From positions 434,001 to 498,000 of the forward strand of contig NZ_JAHKPZ010000015.1 of assembly GCF_018860825.1 (NCBI RefSeq): a stretch of 64,000 bases of DNA, written 5' to 3'. Position numbers and translations under genes: made by a program. The DNA comes from Lacinutrix sp. C3R15 (GTDB lineage Bacteria; Bacteroidota; Bacteroidia; Flavobacteriales; Flavobacteriaceae). Of the stretch, positions 1 through 9,320 are shown one piece after another. The notes beneath the pieces are model-generated. The model worked only from the letters and a program-made list of their open reading frames with translations, searched no databases and was not told the DNA's origin. How positions within the stretch are numbered: the first letter of the stretch is position 1; each line of letters begins with the position of its first letter.

Positions 1-2935
1 CATGGTAGGTTTCTTTGTTTGTGGTGACGCTAAACAGTTGCTTGTCTGCAAGTGTTTTGTCTTTATCACTAAAGAGCGTGGTTTTAATTTCGTCTTTTAC
101 TTCTTGACCAAATTTATCTTTACTTTCTAGAAGAATGACATAAGCGCCAGATTCCCATTTTTTAATATTTCTAAAATCTAATTCTTTCTTTTTTGAAGTA
201 TCAAATTTTTCATCTAGAACTAGTGTGCCTTTTTTCCAGCTTGTACTGTTGTGTTCTTTTTTATATGCTTCATGTGGGAATTTGTTTTTAAATTTACTTT
301 CTGATATGTCTTGATAATCTGGAGCAGCCCATGGTCTTGGTCTTAAAACCTGTTGAGGTGCTTCTAGTTTATATATTTTAATAGTTCCTTTTGCTGGAGC
401 AAATTGGCCATTTAGGTTTTTGGTGTCTATTTTTAAAGTATGGTCTTTGTTGTTTTTGTCTAGTTTATCTGCAATAGAAAGATTTGCCAATAAAGCATGG
501 TAACCAACATTTACAGTGGTGGTTGCGCTTCGTGTTTCGCCATTTAAATCGGTAATATCTGCTGTGACTTCATAATGAAAAACGGGTAAGTTTTTTTTAT
601 CTACACTTTGGTCTGGTTGTGCATTAAATTTTATTTCAAATTCTCCCTTATCATTGGTTTTGCTCTCTCCATGTTTGATTTCTTGAGGTTCGCTAGTAAA
701 AAATGGTCGATACCAATAATACCATCTTGGGTACTGTACTTTTCGGTGTACGCGATACACTACCTTAGCATCTGTAATGTTGCTTCCTGCGTAGGCAAGT
801 GCATTTCCTTTTATGGTAATCTCGTCATTTACTTTATAGGTTTCTGTTATAGGAAGAAATTTTGCTTCAAATTTTGGGCGTTTATATTCTTCGACAGAAA
901 TATTTGTGATTCCGTTTATTTGTACTTTTTCTGAAGAAATACGAATATGAAAATCACCTGTTAATCCTGTGTTTGGTAGAATAAATTCTCCTTGAATAGA
1001 ACCAAATGCATTGGTTACAAATTTTAACGTTTTTACTTCTTGACCATTAGCATCTGTTAAACGCACATTTAATTTTGCATCTGGAAACACTTCTGAAACA
1101 TCGTTATTGGTTTTTATAGCAATACCTTTAAAGAAAACCGTTTGTCCTGGTCTGTAAATACTTCTGTCTGTAAATAAAAAACCTTTGTATGTTTCTTTGT
1201 CTTTTGTGTTGTTGTAATGGTTTTGGTATATGTAATAGTCGCCAAAATAAGCTTTTTCACCTTGGTGTGTTACTTCAATTTTTACACTTCTATATCTATC
1301 TGCTTCTTTATAAAAAACAGCTTCTCCTTTGCTATTTGTAATAACGTTTTCGGTTTGTAGTGTGCGATTGTTATTCTTTAAATATGTGATTTTAAGTTTT
1401 GCTTCTGCAATTGGTTTTCCGTTGTTTCTATCAATAACTTGAAATGTTGTTTTGTCTTGTGCAGCGTTTTCTACAACTGCCAAGTTGGTTACTTGAATAG
1501 TTGCAAAACCAAAAGTGTTTGTGGTGTTGTTTGGCGTTGCTAAAATTACATAACGACTATTAATTAATTTTGGTAAAATAACTTCTGTTGTATGTGTTTG
1601 GTAATCTTGTTCGTTACGAAGCGTGCTTTGCCATTTAGTAACTTGCTCCAGATTGTTTATAAGGGCAAGTTGTTCTTCTTTTTTGTAGGTTTTGTTTAAT
1701 TTTTCAAATTGATTTTCACTGATTGTATACACTACAAAAGATAAGGCATCTACGTTTTTGTAACGAACTAAAAACCTGGCATCTTTTTGTATAGGCACAT
1801 AAGATTCTGTTGTGATTTGAAGGGTTTGCTGAAGAATTTGTTGTTTTAAAACTTCACATTTTTGAGCAGCAATACTTTTAGGGAATTGTTTTAATACTGT
1901 ATTGCAAAGCGCGAGTGCTTCTTTGTTTTTCCAACGGTTTTCTACTTTTACTTCTGGCTGGTAATCTCCTGCTTGTTGCACGAATAATGTAGCAATTTCA
2001 AAATCATATAAACCAGAAACAGGATTTGAGTTTAATCTTTTACTTTCTGCCTGCAATGCTTTTAAATAAATAGCCTCTTTATTTTTGAATGTAGCATGTT
2101 CTTTTACGTATTTTAGTCTTTCTAGATTAACGTCTGCAAGTGCTTCTGCTGCTTTGTCTTTGTTGTGAAATTGAATAAGTTTCTGATATATTTTTAATGC
2201 TTGAAGCTGTAAAGACGTGCTGTCTTTTGATGTGATTTTTAGTTTAGAAAAAACGGATGCTTTACTACTATATTCTTCATTGTCTATTTCAAATTTATAC
2301 GCAGGTTTGGTAATGCTGTTTTCTGTTGTTTTATAAAATTCTAAGGCATTATGACTTAATAAATCATAAAGCGTAGGTCTAAATATTTTAGAGTTTTTTT
2401 GCTCTAGTAAAAGTGCTTCGTAGTTGTTTAAGCTAGTTTTTTGTAGTACAAAACTGTTTTCTAAAGAATGTTGGTAATGTGTGTTTATTTCTGTGAAAAG
2501 CGTTTGTAAATCCCAGGTTCTAAAATCTGTTGTATCTACTTTGTCTTCAGTTTTTGTTCGGTTATAAAATTGGTAACGGTTTTGATTAAAATATTGCCAA
2601 TACAAGTTGGCTAGCATGTTCTCTAATACGTTTTTAGTAGGAGAAACACTTTCATTTATTTCTTTTTTAAAATCGTTTATAATTTTTAATTGCGCATCTT
2701 CTTTTAAGATTAAGGCGTACTTGCTTTTGTAAAGAAGCGTTTTTATAATTTGTGGTGCATTTTTATCTGCTTTTGCTTTTGCGCTAATTAGTTCTACAGC
2801 TTTTAAAGCAGATTTTGTTAATCCTTCTTTTTCAAATTGCGCAATTTCTTTCCAAAGACTTTCGTAATTGTTCGTTTGTGCTTGAGTGAAAGTTGCAAAA
2901 AAGATAATCATAAATATAGTGATGGTTTTTTTCAT
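1..2935 (-). CDS. Alpha-2-macroglobulin family protein (partial, C-terminus beyond window)
   Basis: An uninterrupted minus-strand reading frame of about 978 codons starts at ATG 2933-2935 and leaves the window at base 1, so the C-terminal part is missing. It begins with a signal peptide (MKKTITIFMIIFFATFTQAQ), followed by a long helical region and then MG-type beta domains. The segment FTDRSIYRPGQTVFFKG is the hallmark of the MG2 domain of bacterial alpha-2-macroglobulin (YfaS-like) proteins. Relatives are large periplasmic or outer-membrane-associated protease traps or envelope-quality proteins. The bait/thioester part lies outside the window, so whether this is a thioester-bearing or thioester-free form cannot be seen. 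It is transcribed divergently from the TPR gene at 3109. Confidence 0.85.
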   Translation of the reverse strand, partial: MKKTITIFMIIFFATFTQAQTNNYESLWKEIAQFEKEGLTKSALKAVELISAKAKADKNAPQIIKTLLYKSKYALILKEDAQLKIINDFKKEINESVSPTKNVLENMLANLYWQYFNQNRYQFYNRTKTEDKVDTTDFRTWDLQTLFTEINTHYQHSLENSFVLQKTSLNNYEALLLEQKNSKIFRPTLYDLLSHNALEFYKTTENSITKPAYKFEIDNEEYSSKASVFSKLKITSKDSTSLQLQALKIYQKLIQFHNKDKAAEALADVNLERLKYVKEHATFKNKEAIYLKALQAESKRLNSNPVSGLYDFEIATLFVQQAGDYQPEVKVENRWKNKEALALCNTVLKQFPKSIAAQKCEVLKQQILQQTLQITTESYVPIQKDARFLVRYKNVDALSFVVYTISENQFEKLNKTYKKEEQLALINNLEQVTKWQSTLRNEQDYQTHTTEVILPKLINSRYVILATPNNTTNTFGFATIQVTNLAVVENAAQDKTTFQVIDRNNGKPIAEAKLKITYLKNNNRTLQTENVITNSKGEAVFYKEADRYRSVKIEVTHQGEKAYFGDYYIYQNHYNNTKDKETYKGFLFTDRSIYRPGQTVFFKGIAIKTNNDVSEVFPDAKLNVRLTDANGQEVKTLKFVTNAFGSIQGEFILPNTGLTGDFHIRISSEKVQINGITNISVEEYKRPKFEAKFLPITETYKVNDEITIKGNALAYAGSNITDAKVVYRVHRKVQYPRWYYWYRPFFTSEPQEIKHGESKTNDKGEFEIKFNAQPDQSVDKKNLPVFHYEVTADITDLNGETRSATTTVNVGYHALLANLSIADKLDKNNKDHTLKIDTKNLNGQFAPAKGTIKIYKLEAPQQVLRPRPWAAPDYQDISESKFKNKFPHEAYKKEHNSTSWKKGTLVLDEKFDTSKKKELDFRNIKKWESGAYVILLESKDKFGQEVKDEIKTTLFSDKDKTLADKQLFSVTTNKETYH

Positions 2936-2962
2936 GTGCTTCGTTTTGTAAATAAATGCCTT

Positions 2963-2990
2963 CAAAGCTAACTTCAAAATGTGTTCCAAA
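2963..2990 (-). promoter_or_regulatory. Putative promoter of the alpha-2-macroglobulin gene
   Basis: Reading the minus strand, TAGCTTTG (2970-2963) matches the Bacteroidota -7 box TAnnTTTG, and a TTTG lies 16 bases upstream (2990-2987), slightly closer than the usual 19. The predicted start of transcription is about 20 bases before the ATG at 2935. Confidence 0.45.
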
Positions 2991-3081
2991 AAATACAGAA
3001 TTAGCGAATTATGCGTTTGGTTGAGTGAAGTTAACTTATTTTTAAGGAATTAGAACTTTCTGAAATTAATTTTTGAAAGAT

Positions 3082-3089
3082 TATATTTG
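3082..3089 (+). promoter_or_regulatory. Putative -7 box of the TPR gene
   Basis: TATATTTG matches the Bacteroidota -7 consensus TAnnTTTG and lies 19 bases before the ATG at 3109. The -33 element is weak (TTTC at 3057-3060). The box argues against the upstream TTG start at 3073, which would place the promoter inside the gene. Confidence 0.5.
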
Positions 3090-3108
3090 TGAAATCAACT
3101 TAAACAGT

Positions 3109-4062
3109 ATGCGAAAATTTATTGTTCTTATAATGCTTCCTTTGTTTGGTTTTAGTCAACATAATATTGGCAAAGCAGAAGCTCTTTTAATGCAAAAAAA
3201 ATATGTAAGCGCAGAAAATGTACTCCAATTAATTGTTAAAGAGCATCCAGAGAACTTAAAAGCCATTGAGTTGTTTGGTGATGCTTATGGATACCAACAA
3301 AAATGGGACGATGCCATTACGCAATATAAAAAATTAGTACAAGCAAAACCATTAGAAGCAAATTACCATTATAAGTATGGAGGTGCTCTAGGAATGAAGG
3401 CTTTACAAGTAAACAAGTTTATTGCTTTAACTATTATAGGAGATGTTAAAGAAGCCTTTTTAACTGCAGCAAAATTAGATGCTAAGCATATAAACACACG
3501 TTGGGCTTTGGTAGAATTGTATATGCAGTTACCTGTAGTTGTAGGAGGTAGTCAAACCAAATCTTTACAATATGCCAATGAGTTAGAAGCTTTATCTAAA
3601 GTAGATGGTTATTTAGCAAAAGGCTATATTTATGAATACGATGATAAGCCAGAATTAGCCGAAAAATACTATAAACTTGCTATTACAGAAGGAGGATCAT
3701 TTACCTGTTACCAGAAACTTTCTAGTTTTTATGAAAGTAACAATGCGCCAGAAAAAGCAGTAGCAACAATGGAGGCTTCGCAAGAGAAACATCAACGAAA
3801 TGCTTTGCATTATCAAATAGGAAAAGTAGCAGCAGAGTACAATATTCAACTAGCTAAAGGAGAACAGTGTTTGCAAAAGTATATAGAAAATTATTCTGCA
3901 GAAGATGGTGTGCCAATTGCTTGGGCAAATTATAGGTTGGCACAAATATATAAGCATCAAAAACAAAAAGAAAAAGCATTACAAGCTATTGTATTGGCAA
4001 TTTCTGAGCTTCCGGAAATAGAGGTTTTTAAAGAAGAGAAGCTTGAAATAAATCAATTGTAA
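3109..4062 (+). CDS. Secreted tetratricopeptide-repeat protein
   Basis: A 317-residue protein. The frame is open from a TTG at 3073, but the ATG at 3109 is preferred: it starts a normal signal peptide (MRKFIVLIMLPLFGFSQ) and a -7 promoter box lies between the two. The rest is helical TPR repeats, for example around residues 20-90 (KAEALLMQKKYVSAENVLQ, WDDAITQYKKLVQAKP) and again in the last third (APEKAVATMEASQEKH, KEKALQAIVLAI). TPR proteins are scaffolds, so no reaction can be assigned. It is probably periplasmic or outer-membrane associated. It is transcribed alone, divergent from the alpha-2-macroglobulin gene and followed by a separate promoter. Confidence 0.75.
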   Translation: MRKFIVLIMLPLFGFSQHNIGKAEALLMQKKYVSAENVLQLIVKEHPENLKAIELFGDAYGYQQKWDDAITQYKKLVQAKPLEANYHYKYGGALGMKALQVNKFIALTIIGDVKEAFLTAAKLDAKHINTRWALVELYMQLPVVVGGSQTKSLQYANELEALSKVDGYLAKGYIYEYDDKPELAEKYYKLAITEGGSFTCYQKLSSFYESNNAPEKAVATMEASQEKHQRNALHYQIGKVAAEYNIQLAKGEQCLQKYIENYSAEDGVPIAWANYRLAQIYKHQKQKEKALQAIVLAISELPEIEVFKEEKLEINQL

Positions 4063-4105
4063 ATTTTACTAAAGACTGCAATAGCAGTTTTTTTTATTTT
4101 AATTC

Positions 4106-4134
4106 TTGTTTTAATAGTAATACTATTATATTTG
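4106..4134 (+). promoter_or_regulatory. Promoter of the TetR-ABC-HlyD-TolC operon
   Basis: TTG (4106-4108), 18 bases, then TATATTTG (4127-4134): close to the Bacteroidota TTTG-N19-TAnnTTTG pattern. It lies 18 bases before the ATG at 4153. Confidence 0.6.
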
Positions 4135-4152
4135 CAATCAAAATGTATAATT

Positions 4153-4824
4153 ATGATTAATTTACTATCAAATTTAAAGATTAATGTACCAGAAAAAATC
4201 TTTCTTAAAGATCCTGAGTCTTCTAAATTAGGGAAACGTATTATAGAGCAAAGTATATTATTAATAGATGAAATTGGCTTTGATAATTATACGTTTAAAA
4301 AGTTAGGTGTAAAAATTGGTTCTAATGAAAGTTCTATATATCGTTATTTTGAAAGTAAGCATAAGTTGTTACTGTATTTAACTTCTTGGTATTGGGCTTG
4401 GATAGAGTATCAACTGGTATTTGCTACACACAATATTTCTGATGAAAAATTACAACTACAAAAAGCTATAGAAGTAGTTACAAGAACGATAAAAGAAGAT
4501 AGTACCTTTTTACATATTAATGAAGTTGTATTAAATAGAATTGTTATTAATGAGTATTCTAAATCATACTTAACCAAAGAAGTAGATGTAGAAAATAAAG
4601 AAGGATATTTTATAATCTATAAAAGGTTGGTAACTAGGTTAAGAGATATGATAATTAAAATAAACCCTAAATATAAATTTCCATCAAGCCTAGCAAGTAC
4701 GGTTGTTGAAGGCGCTTTGCATCAACATTTTTTAAAGGAACATTTTAAAACTATTACAGATTGTGATACTAGCACTACACCAACCCAATTTTTTACAGAA
4801 CTCACCTTTAATGCTTTAAAATAA
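4153..4824 (+). CDS. TetR/AcrR-family transcriptional regulator
   Basis: A 223-residue protein starting at ATG 4153. The upstream TTG at 4132 is part of the promoter -7 box and is rejected. Residues of about 25-75 form the TetR helix-turn-helix: GKRIIEQSILLIDEIGFDNY followed by the recognition helix in SNESSIYRYFESKHKLLLYL. The C-terminal half is the variable ligand/dimer domain. It is the first gene of an operon with an ABC protein, a HlyD adaptor and a TolC channel, 4 bases before the ABC gene, so it probably controls this exporter in response to an unknown ligand. Residues of the effector pocket cannot be named from sequence. Confidence 0.85.
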   Translation: MINLLSNLKINVPEKIFLKDPESSKLGKRIIEQSILLIDEIGFDNYTFKKLGVKIGSNESSIYRYFESKHKLLLYLTSWYWAWIEYQLVFATHNISDEKLQLQKAIEVVTRTIKEDSTFLHINEVVLNRIVINEYSKSYLTKEVDVENKEGYFIIYKRLVTRLRDMIIKINPKYKFPSSLASTVVEGALHQHFLKEHFKTITDCDTSTTPTQFFTELTFNALK

Positions 4825-4828
4825 ATTT

Positions 4829-6484
4829 ATGAAAAATATTACAATGACGCCTTGGCAAAGGCTTTTTGGTTTGCTTAAATTAGAAAAGCGTGCCGTTTTG
4901 CAAGTTTTTTACTATGCCATTTTTGCAGGATTAGTTTCGTTGTCTTTACCGTTAGGTATACAAGCAATTATTAATTTATTACAAGGAGCGCAAATAACAA
5001 CTTCTTGGATTGTTTTAGTGGTTCTTGTTACTCTAGGTGTTGCATTTGTAGGTGTATTACAATTGATGCAAATGCGTATTATAGAAACGCTGCAACAACG
5101 TGTTTTTACAAGAGCGTCTTTTGAGTTTATCTATCGTTTTCCAAAAATCACTATGGAAGAGTTACGTAGTTATTATCCGCCAGAATTAGCAAATCGTTTT
5201 TTTGATACACTAACTGTGCAAAAGGGGTTAGCTAAAATATTAGTAGATATTCCTGCGGCAGTTTTACAAATTGTGTTTGCTCTTATATTGCTTTCTTTTT
5301 ACCATCCTTTTTTTATTGCTTTTGGTATTATACTATTAATATTGGTATATGTGGTTTTTAAATTTACAGCGCGTAGAGGAATGGAAACTAGTCTTCAGGA
5401 ATCTAAAAATAAATACAAAGTTGCGCACTGGATTCAGGAAGTAGCAAGAACTATTATAAGTTTTAAATTGTCTGGAAAAACCAATTTAGCATTAACCAAA
5501 AACGATGCTTTAGTAGATAAGTATTTAAACTCAAGAGAATCACATTTTAAAGTCTTAGTTATACAGTTTATACAAATGATTGGTTTTAAGGTTATTGTTA
5601 CTGCAGGTTTATTAACTATTGGAGGTGCTTTAGTTTTAAATCAAGAAATGAATATTGGGCAATTTGTAGCAGCAGAAATAATTATACTATTGGTAATTAG
5701 CTCTGTTGAAAAACTAATACTTGGTTTAGAATCTTTTTATGATATTTTAACTTCTTTAGAAAAAATTGGTCAGGTAGTAGATAAAGAATTAGAAAGTCAA
5801 ATAGGAGAGGATCCTATTTTTAAAGATAATTTTATAATAGAATTAGAAAATGTATGCTATAATGTACCTGAAAGAGATAAAAATATATTAGAAAATATAT
5901 CCATGCAAGTACAAGCCAATACCAGTACCTTGATTCGTGGTGAAAGTGGAGCAGGTAAATCTAGTTTGTTGCGTTTGTTTGCAGGATTAATAAAACCAAC
6001 AAAAGGAACTGTTTTTTTAGATAACTTTTCTTTAAATAATATTCATTTAAATAAATATAGAGGACAAATAGGAATGTCTTTATCAGACGAAACTCCCTTT
6101 CAAGCTACGCTTCGTGAAAACATCACCTTTGGAGATGATAGCCTTACAGATGAAGAAATTTTTTGGGCAATAGAAAAAGTTGGGCTCAAAAAGTTTGTTA
6201 AAGAGCGACCTAAAGGGCTTAACACTATAATTAACCCAGAAGGAAAACAAATTGCTTATACAGACGCAAAAAAAATAATTTTAGCTAGAGCAATTGTTAG
6301 AAAACCAAAACTTTTAATTCTTGAAGACCCTTTAGACCAGTTTGAGTTTGCCGAGTGGGAAAAGGTTATGAATTTTTTATTAGATAAGGCAAACAATTGG
6401 GCAGTTATAGTAGTAAGTGGTAATAAAAGATGGAAAGAGAAATGCCATAATACCATTACATTACAAAAAGGAAAAATGATTTAA
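4829..6484 (+). CDS. ABC transporter permease/ATPase-like protein with degenerate nucleotide-binding motifs
   Basis: 551 residues: a type I exporter membrane domain (hydrophobic segments around residues 25-50, 60-82, 138-178 and 245-295) fused to a C-terminal nucleotide-binding domain (about 335-551). Walker A is intact (GESGAGKSS, 371-379). The other motifs are not: the Q-loop glutamine is replaced (IGMSLSDET, 414-422), the LSGGQ signature reads IAYTD (475-479), Walker B plus catalytic residue reads LLILED instead of LLILDE (495-500), and the H-loop His is Gly (SGN, 530-532). It lies between the TetR regulator and a HlyD adaptor, so it is the inner-membrane part of a tripartite exporter, but normal ATP hydrolysis is doubtful. 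There is no peptidase C39 domain. The substrate is unknown. Confidence 0.85.
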   Translation: MKNITMTPWQRLFGLLKLEKRAVLQVFYYAIFAGLVSLSLPLGIQAIINLLQGAQITTSWIVLVVLVTLGVAFVGVLQLMQMRIIETLQQRVFTRASFEFIYRFPKITMEELRSYYPPELANRFFDTLTVQKGLAKILVDIPAAVLQIVFALILLSFYHPFFIAFGIILLILVYVVFKFTARRGMETSLQESKNKYKVAHWIQEVARTIISFKLSGKTNLALTKNDALVDKYLNSRESHFKVLVIQFIQMIGFKVIVTAGLLTIGGALVLNQEMNIGQFVAAEIIILLVISSVEKLILGLESFYDILTSLEKIGQVVDKELESQIGEDPIFKDNFIIELENVCYNVPERDKNILENISMQVQANTSTLIRGESGAGKSSLLRLFAGLIKPTKGTVFLDNFSLNNIHLNKYRGQIGMSLSDETPFQATLRENITFGDDSLTDEEIFWAIEKVGLKKFVKERPKGLNTIINPEGKQIAYTDAKKIILARAIVRKPKLLILEDPLDQFEFAEWEKVMNFLLDKANNWAVIVVSGNKRWKEKCHNTITLQKGKMI

Positions 6485-6496
6485 TTTACCAAGGTT

Positions 6497-7852
6497 ATGC
6501 TAAATATATCTAACAACACATTACATAAAGAGTTCGATTTTAATAGCTATAAATCGGGACGAAAAACCTTTAATAAAAAATACTATAAGTATTTTAATAG
6601 GTTTCTTTTAGGCTTTGCCATTTTTTGTTTTATAGTGTTATTTTTTCCTTGGACCCAAAATATAAGTGGTCAAGGCAAAGTAACTACTTTAAGACTAGAT
6701 CAAAGACCACAAACTATACAATCTCCAATTCCTGGAAAAATAGAAAAATGGTTTGTGCAAGAAGGAGATCAAGTAAAAAAAGGAGATACTATTCTTGAAA
6801 TTTCTGAAGTGAAAAGTGATTATTTTGACCCTAATCTAGTAACAAGAACAGGAAATCAAATAAACTCTAAAACCGCATCTGTAACCTCTTATTCTGAAAA
6901 AGTAAAAGCTCTAGATAGGCAAATTGCAGCATTAAATGCAGCAAGAACCTTAAAGATGGAACAAGCCAAAAATAAATTGATGCAATCCCACTTAAAAGTG
7001 AAAAGTGATAGTATTGAGCTGGAAGCAGCACATACCAATTTAAAAATAGCGCAAAAACAATTTGATAGAACAGTTACACTTCAGGAAGAAGGCTTAAAAG
7101 CATTAAAAGATGTAGAAGAAAAAAGGTTGAAACTTCAAGAAACCCAAGCAAAACTTATTTCGCAAGAAAATAAATTATTAGCAAGTAAAAACAATGTTAT
7201 TAATGCACAAGTAGAAATAGCTAGTGTTAATGCTTCGTTTAACGATAAAGTATCTAAAGCACAGAGTGATAAGTTTACCGCACAATCTAGTCAGTTTGAA
7301 ACCGAAGCACAAGTGAGTAAATTAGAAACTAGTTATTCTAATTACGAAATGCGAAACAAACTTCGTTATGTAACTGCTCCTCAAAACGGCTTTATAAACA
7401 AAGCTATTCGAGGAGGTTTAGGTGAAACCTTTAAAGAAGGAGAAAGTCTAGTAAATATCATGCCTTCTCAATATGATTTAGCTGTAGAAACTTTCGTAAA
7501 ACCCTTAGATTTACCCTTGTTGCATGTAGGTGAAAAAGTACGTGTAGAGTTTGACGGTTGGCCTGCAATTGTTTTTAGTGGTTGGCCTAACGTGTCTTAT
7601 GGTACGTATGGAGCAAAAGTAGTTGCCATAGAAAATTTTATAAGCTCTAACGGAAAATATAGAGTGTTACTAGCTCCAGATACCAAAGATGCTAGTTGGC
7701 CAGAAGCTATTCGAGTTGGTTCTGGAGCCAAAACAATGGCCTTGTTAGAAGATGTGCCAATTTGGTTTGAATTATGGAGAAAGCTAAATGGTTTTCCTCC
7801 TAATTATTATCAGCCAGAAACAAACACAACAGATAAAAAAGCAAAAGAATGA
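6497..7852 (+). CDS. HlyD-family membrane fusion (periplasmic adaptor) protein
   Basis: 451 residues with a single membrane anchor near residues 33-54 (FLLGFAIFCFIVLFFPW). Two half-motifs of a lipoyl/barrel-sandwich domain follow: SPIPGKIEKWFVQEGDQVKKG (about 75-95) and TAPQNGFINKAIRGGLGETF (about 294-313), separated by a long coiled-coil hairpin rich in Lys, Glu and Gln. The C-terminal part is the beta-barrel domain. Adaptors of this type bridge an inner-membrane transporter and a TolC channel. The gene starts 12 bases after the ABC gene and overlaps the TolC gene by 4 bases (ATGA), indicating translational coupling. Confidence 0.9.
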   Translation: MLNISNNTLHKEFDFNSYKSGRKTFNKKYYKYFNRFLLGFAIFCFIVLFFPWTQNISGQGKVTTLRLDQRPQTIQSPIPGKIEKWFVQEGDQVKKGDTILEISEVKSDYFDPNLVTRTGNQINSKTASVTSYSEKVKALDRQIAALNAARTLKMEQAKNKLMQSHLKVKSDSIELEAAHTNLKIAQKQFDRTVTLQEEGLKALKDVEEKRLKLQETQAKLISQENKLLASKNNVINAQVEIASVNASFNDKVSKAQSDKFTAQSSQFETEAQVSKLETSYSNYEMRNKLRYVTAPQNGFINKAIRGGLGETFKEGESLVNIMPSQYDLAVETFVKPLDLPLLHVGEKVRVEFDGWPAIVFSGWPNVSYGTYGAKVVAIENFISSNGKYRVLLAPDTKDASWPEAIRVGSGAKTMALLEDVPIWFELWRKLNGFPPNYYQPETNTTDKKAKE

Positions 7853-9240
7853 AAAAGCTATTAACTCTATTTTTTCTTTGTTTTTCAAGTGTGATTTTTG
7901 CGCAAGAAGACCTTTCAGTGTTGCGATTTGATGAGTATTTGGCTTTTGTAAAAAAGTATCATCCTATTGCTAAACAAGCACAATTGGTAATTAGTGAAAG
8001 TGAAGCAAAACTATTAAAAGCAAGAGGAGCTTTTGATCCTAAGTTAGCACTAGATTATAATAGAAAGAAATTTAAAGGTACAGCGTATTATGATAAATTA
8101 AACACCTCTTTTAAAATACCTACTTGGTATGGTGTAGAGCTTAAGGCAAACTTTGAAGAAGCAGATGGTGTATATTTAAATCAAGAATCCACACTTCCTC
8201 AAGATGGTTTGTATAGTGCAGGAATTTCGTTTTCTGTAGCACAAGGTCTTCTTATTAATAAGCGTATGGCTTCTTTAAAACAAGCAAAGCTTTTTAAGCA
8301 ACAAGCAAAAGCAGATCGCGATATTATTGTAAATAACATTCTTTATCAAGCCTCTTTAGTTTATTTTAATTGGTTAAAAGCATTTAACGAAGTGAACCTT
8401 TACCAGGAGTTTTTAACCAATGCACAGGTTAGGTTTAATGGTGTTCAGCAAAATGTAGAAGTAGGTGAAAGTGCAGCAATAGATGCAGTAGAAGCAAGAA
8501 TTGTTGTAAACGAAAGGGCGTTGTTACATGAAAAAGCAAAAGTAAAATTCATGAAAGCAACTTTAGAATTGTCTAATTACTTGTGGCTAGAAAATAATAT
8601 ACCAGTTGAGTTGCAAGAAAATATGATTCCTAATGTATATAGCGAAGAAAGTATAGATGAAAGCTTACATATTACAACATTAGAAATTTTTAATTTTGAT
8701 ATAGAAGCGCATCCAAAACTACAGTCTTTAAGCTATAAATACGAAAGTTTAAAAATAGAAAAGCGCTTAAAAGCAAATATGCTATTGCCTAAAATAGACT
8801 TGCAATATAATTTTTTATCACAAACACCAGAAGCAACTAATAGTTTTAATACTGCAAATTATAAAAGTGGTGTATCTATACTTTTTCCCTTGTTTTTAAG
8901 AAAAGAACGAGGAGACTTAAAACTAGCAAAACTAAAACTACAAAACACAACTTTAGATATTAGTTTGTCTAAACTTAGTATTAAAAATAAGGTAGATGCT
9001 ATAAAAAACGAGTTGCAATCGTATGTTATTCAAAACGACTTAACAGCTAAAATGATACAAGATTATGAACAAATGGTTAGTGCCGAAGAACGTAAATTTA
9101 CTTTAGGTGAAAGCTCTTTGTTTCTAGTAAACTCTAGAGAACGAAAACTTATGGAGGCGAGATTAAAAGCAATTCTATTAGAAAACAGTTATTTTGAAAC
9201 TAAAGCCAAGTTATTTAATAATTTAGCTGTTGGTATTTAA
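7849..9240 (+). CDS. TolC-family outer-membrane efflux protein
   Basis: 463 residues with signal peptide MKKLLTLFFLCFSSVIFAQ. The body shows the duplicated long helical hairpins and short beta strands of outer-membrane efflux proteins; FDPKLALDYNRKKFKG near residue 60 and LPKIDLQYNFLSQTPE near residue 315 are the paired strand regions seen in TolC relatives. It is the last gene of the exporter operon, overlapping the HlyD gene by 4 bases. It should form the outer-membrane duct for the exported substrate. Confidence 0.88.
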   Translation: MKKLLTLFFLCFSSVIFAQEDLSVLRFDEYLAFVKKYHPIAKQAQLVISESEAKLLKARGAFDPKLALDYNRKKFKGTAYYDKLNTSFKIPTWYGVELKANFEEADGVYLNQESTLPQDGLYSAGISFSVAQGLLINKRMASLKQAKLFKQQAKADRDIIVNNILYQASLVYFNWLKAFNEVNLYQEFLTNAQVRFNGVQQNVEVGESAAIDAVEARIVVNERALLHEKAKVKFMKATLELSNYLWLENNIPVELQENMIPNVYSEESIDESLHITTLEIFNFDIEAHPKLQSLSYKYESLKIEKRLKANMLLPKIDLQYNFLSQTPEATNSFNTANYKSGVSILFPLFLRKERGDLKLAKLKLQNTTLDISLSKLSIKNKVDAIKNELQSYVIQNDLTAKMIQDYEQMVSAEERKFTLGESSLFLVNSRERKLMEARLKAILLENSYFETKAKLFNNLAVGI

Positions 9241-9291
9241 TAATTTACAGTAACAGATTCTTGAAAATTAGTGAAATTCAGGTCAAAAAAC

Positions 9292-9299
9292 TATCTTTG
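9292..9299 (+). promoter_or_regulatory. Putative -7 box upstream of mpl
   Basis: TATCTTTG matches TAnnTTTG, 21 bases before the ATG at 9321. No TTG is found at the expected -33 distance (the nearest is 9261-9263), so this is a partial match. Confidence 0.4.
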
Positions 9300-9320
9300 A
9301 AGCATCTTCAAAAATAAAAT

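Noticed and set aside
608-934. Plus-strand open frame of 108 codons rich in Phe and Cys
   Set aside because: It lies antisense within the well-supported alpha-2-macroglobulin gene and has no homology-like features.
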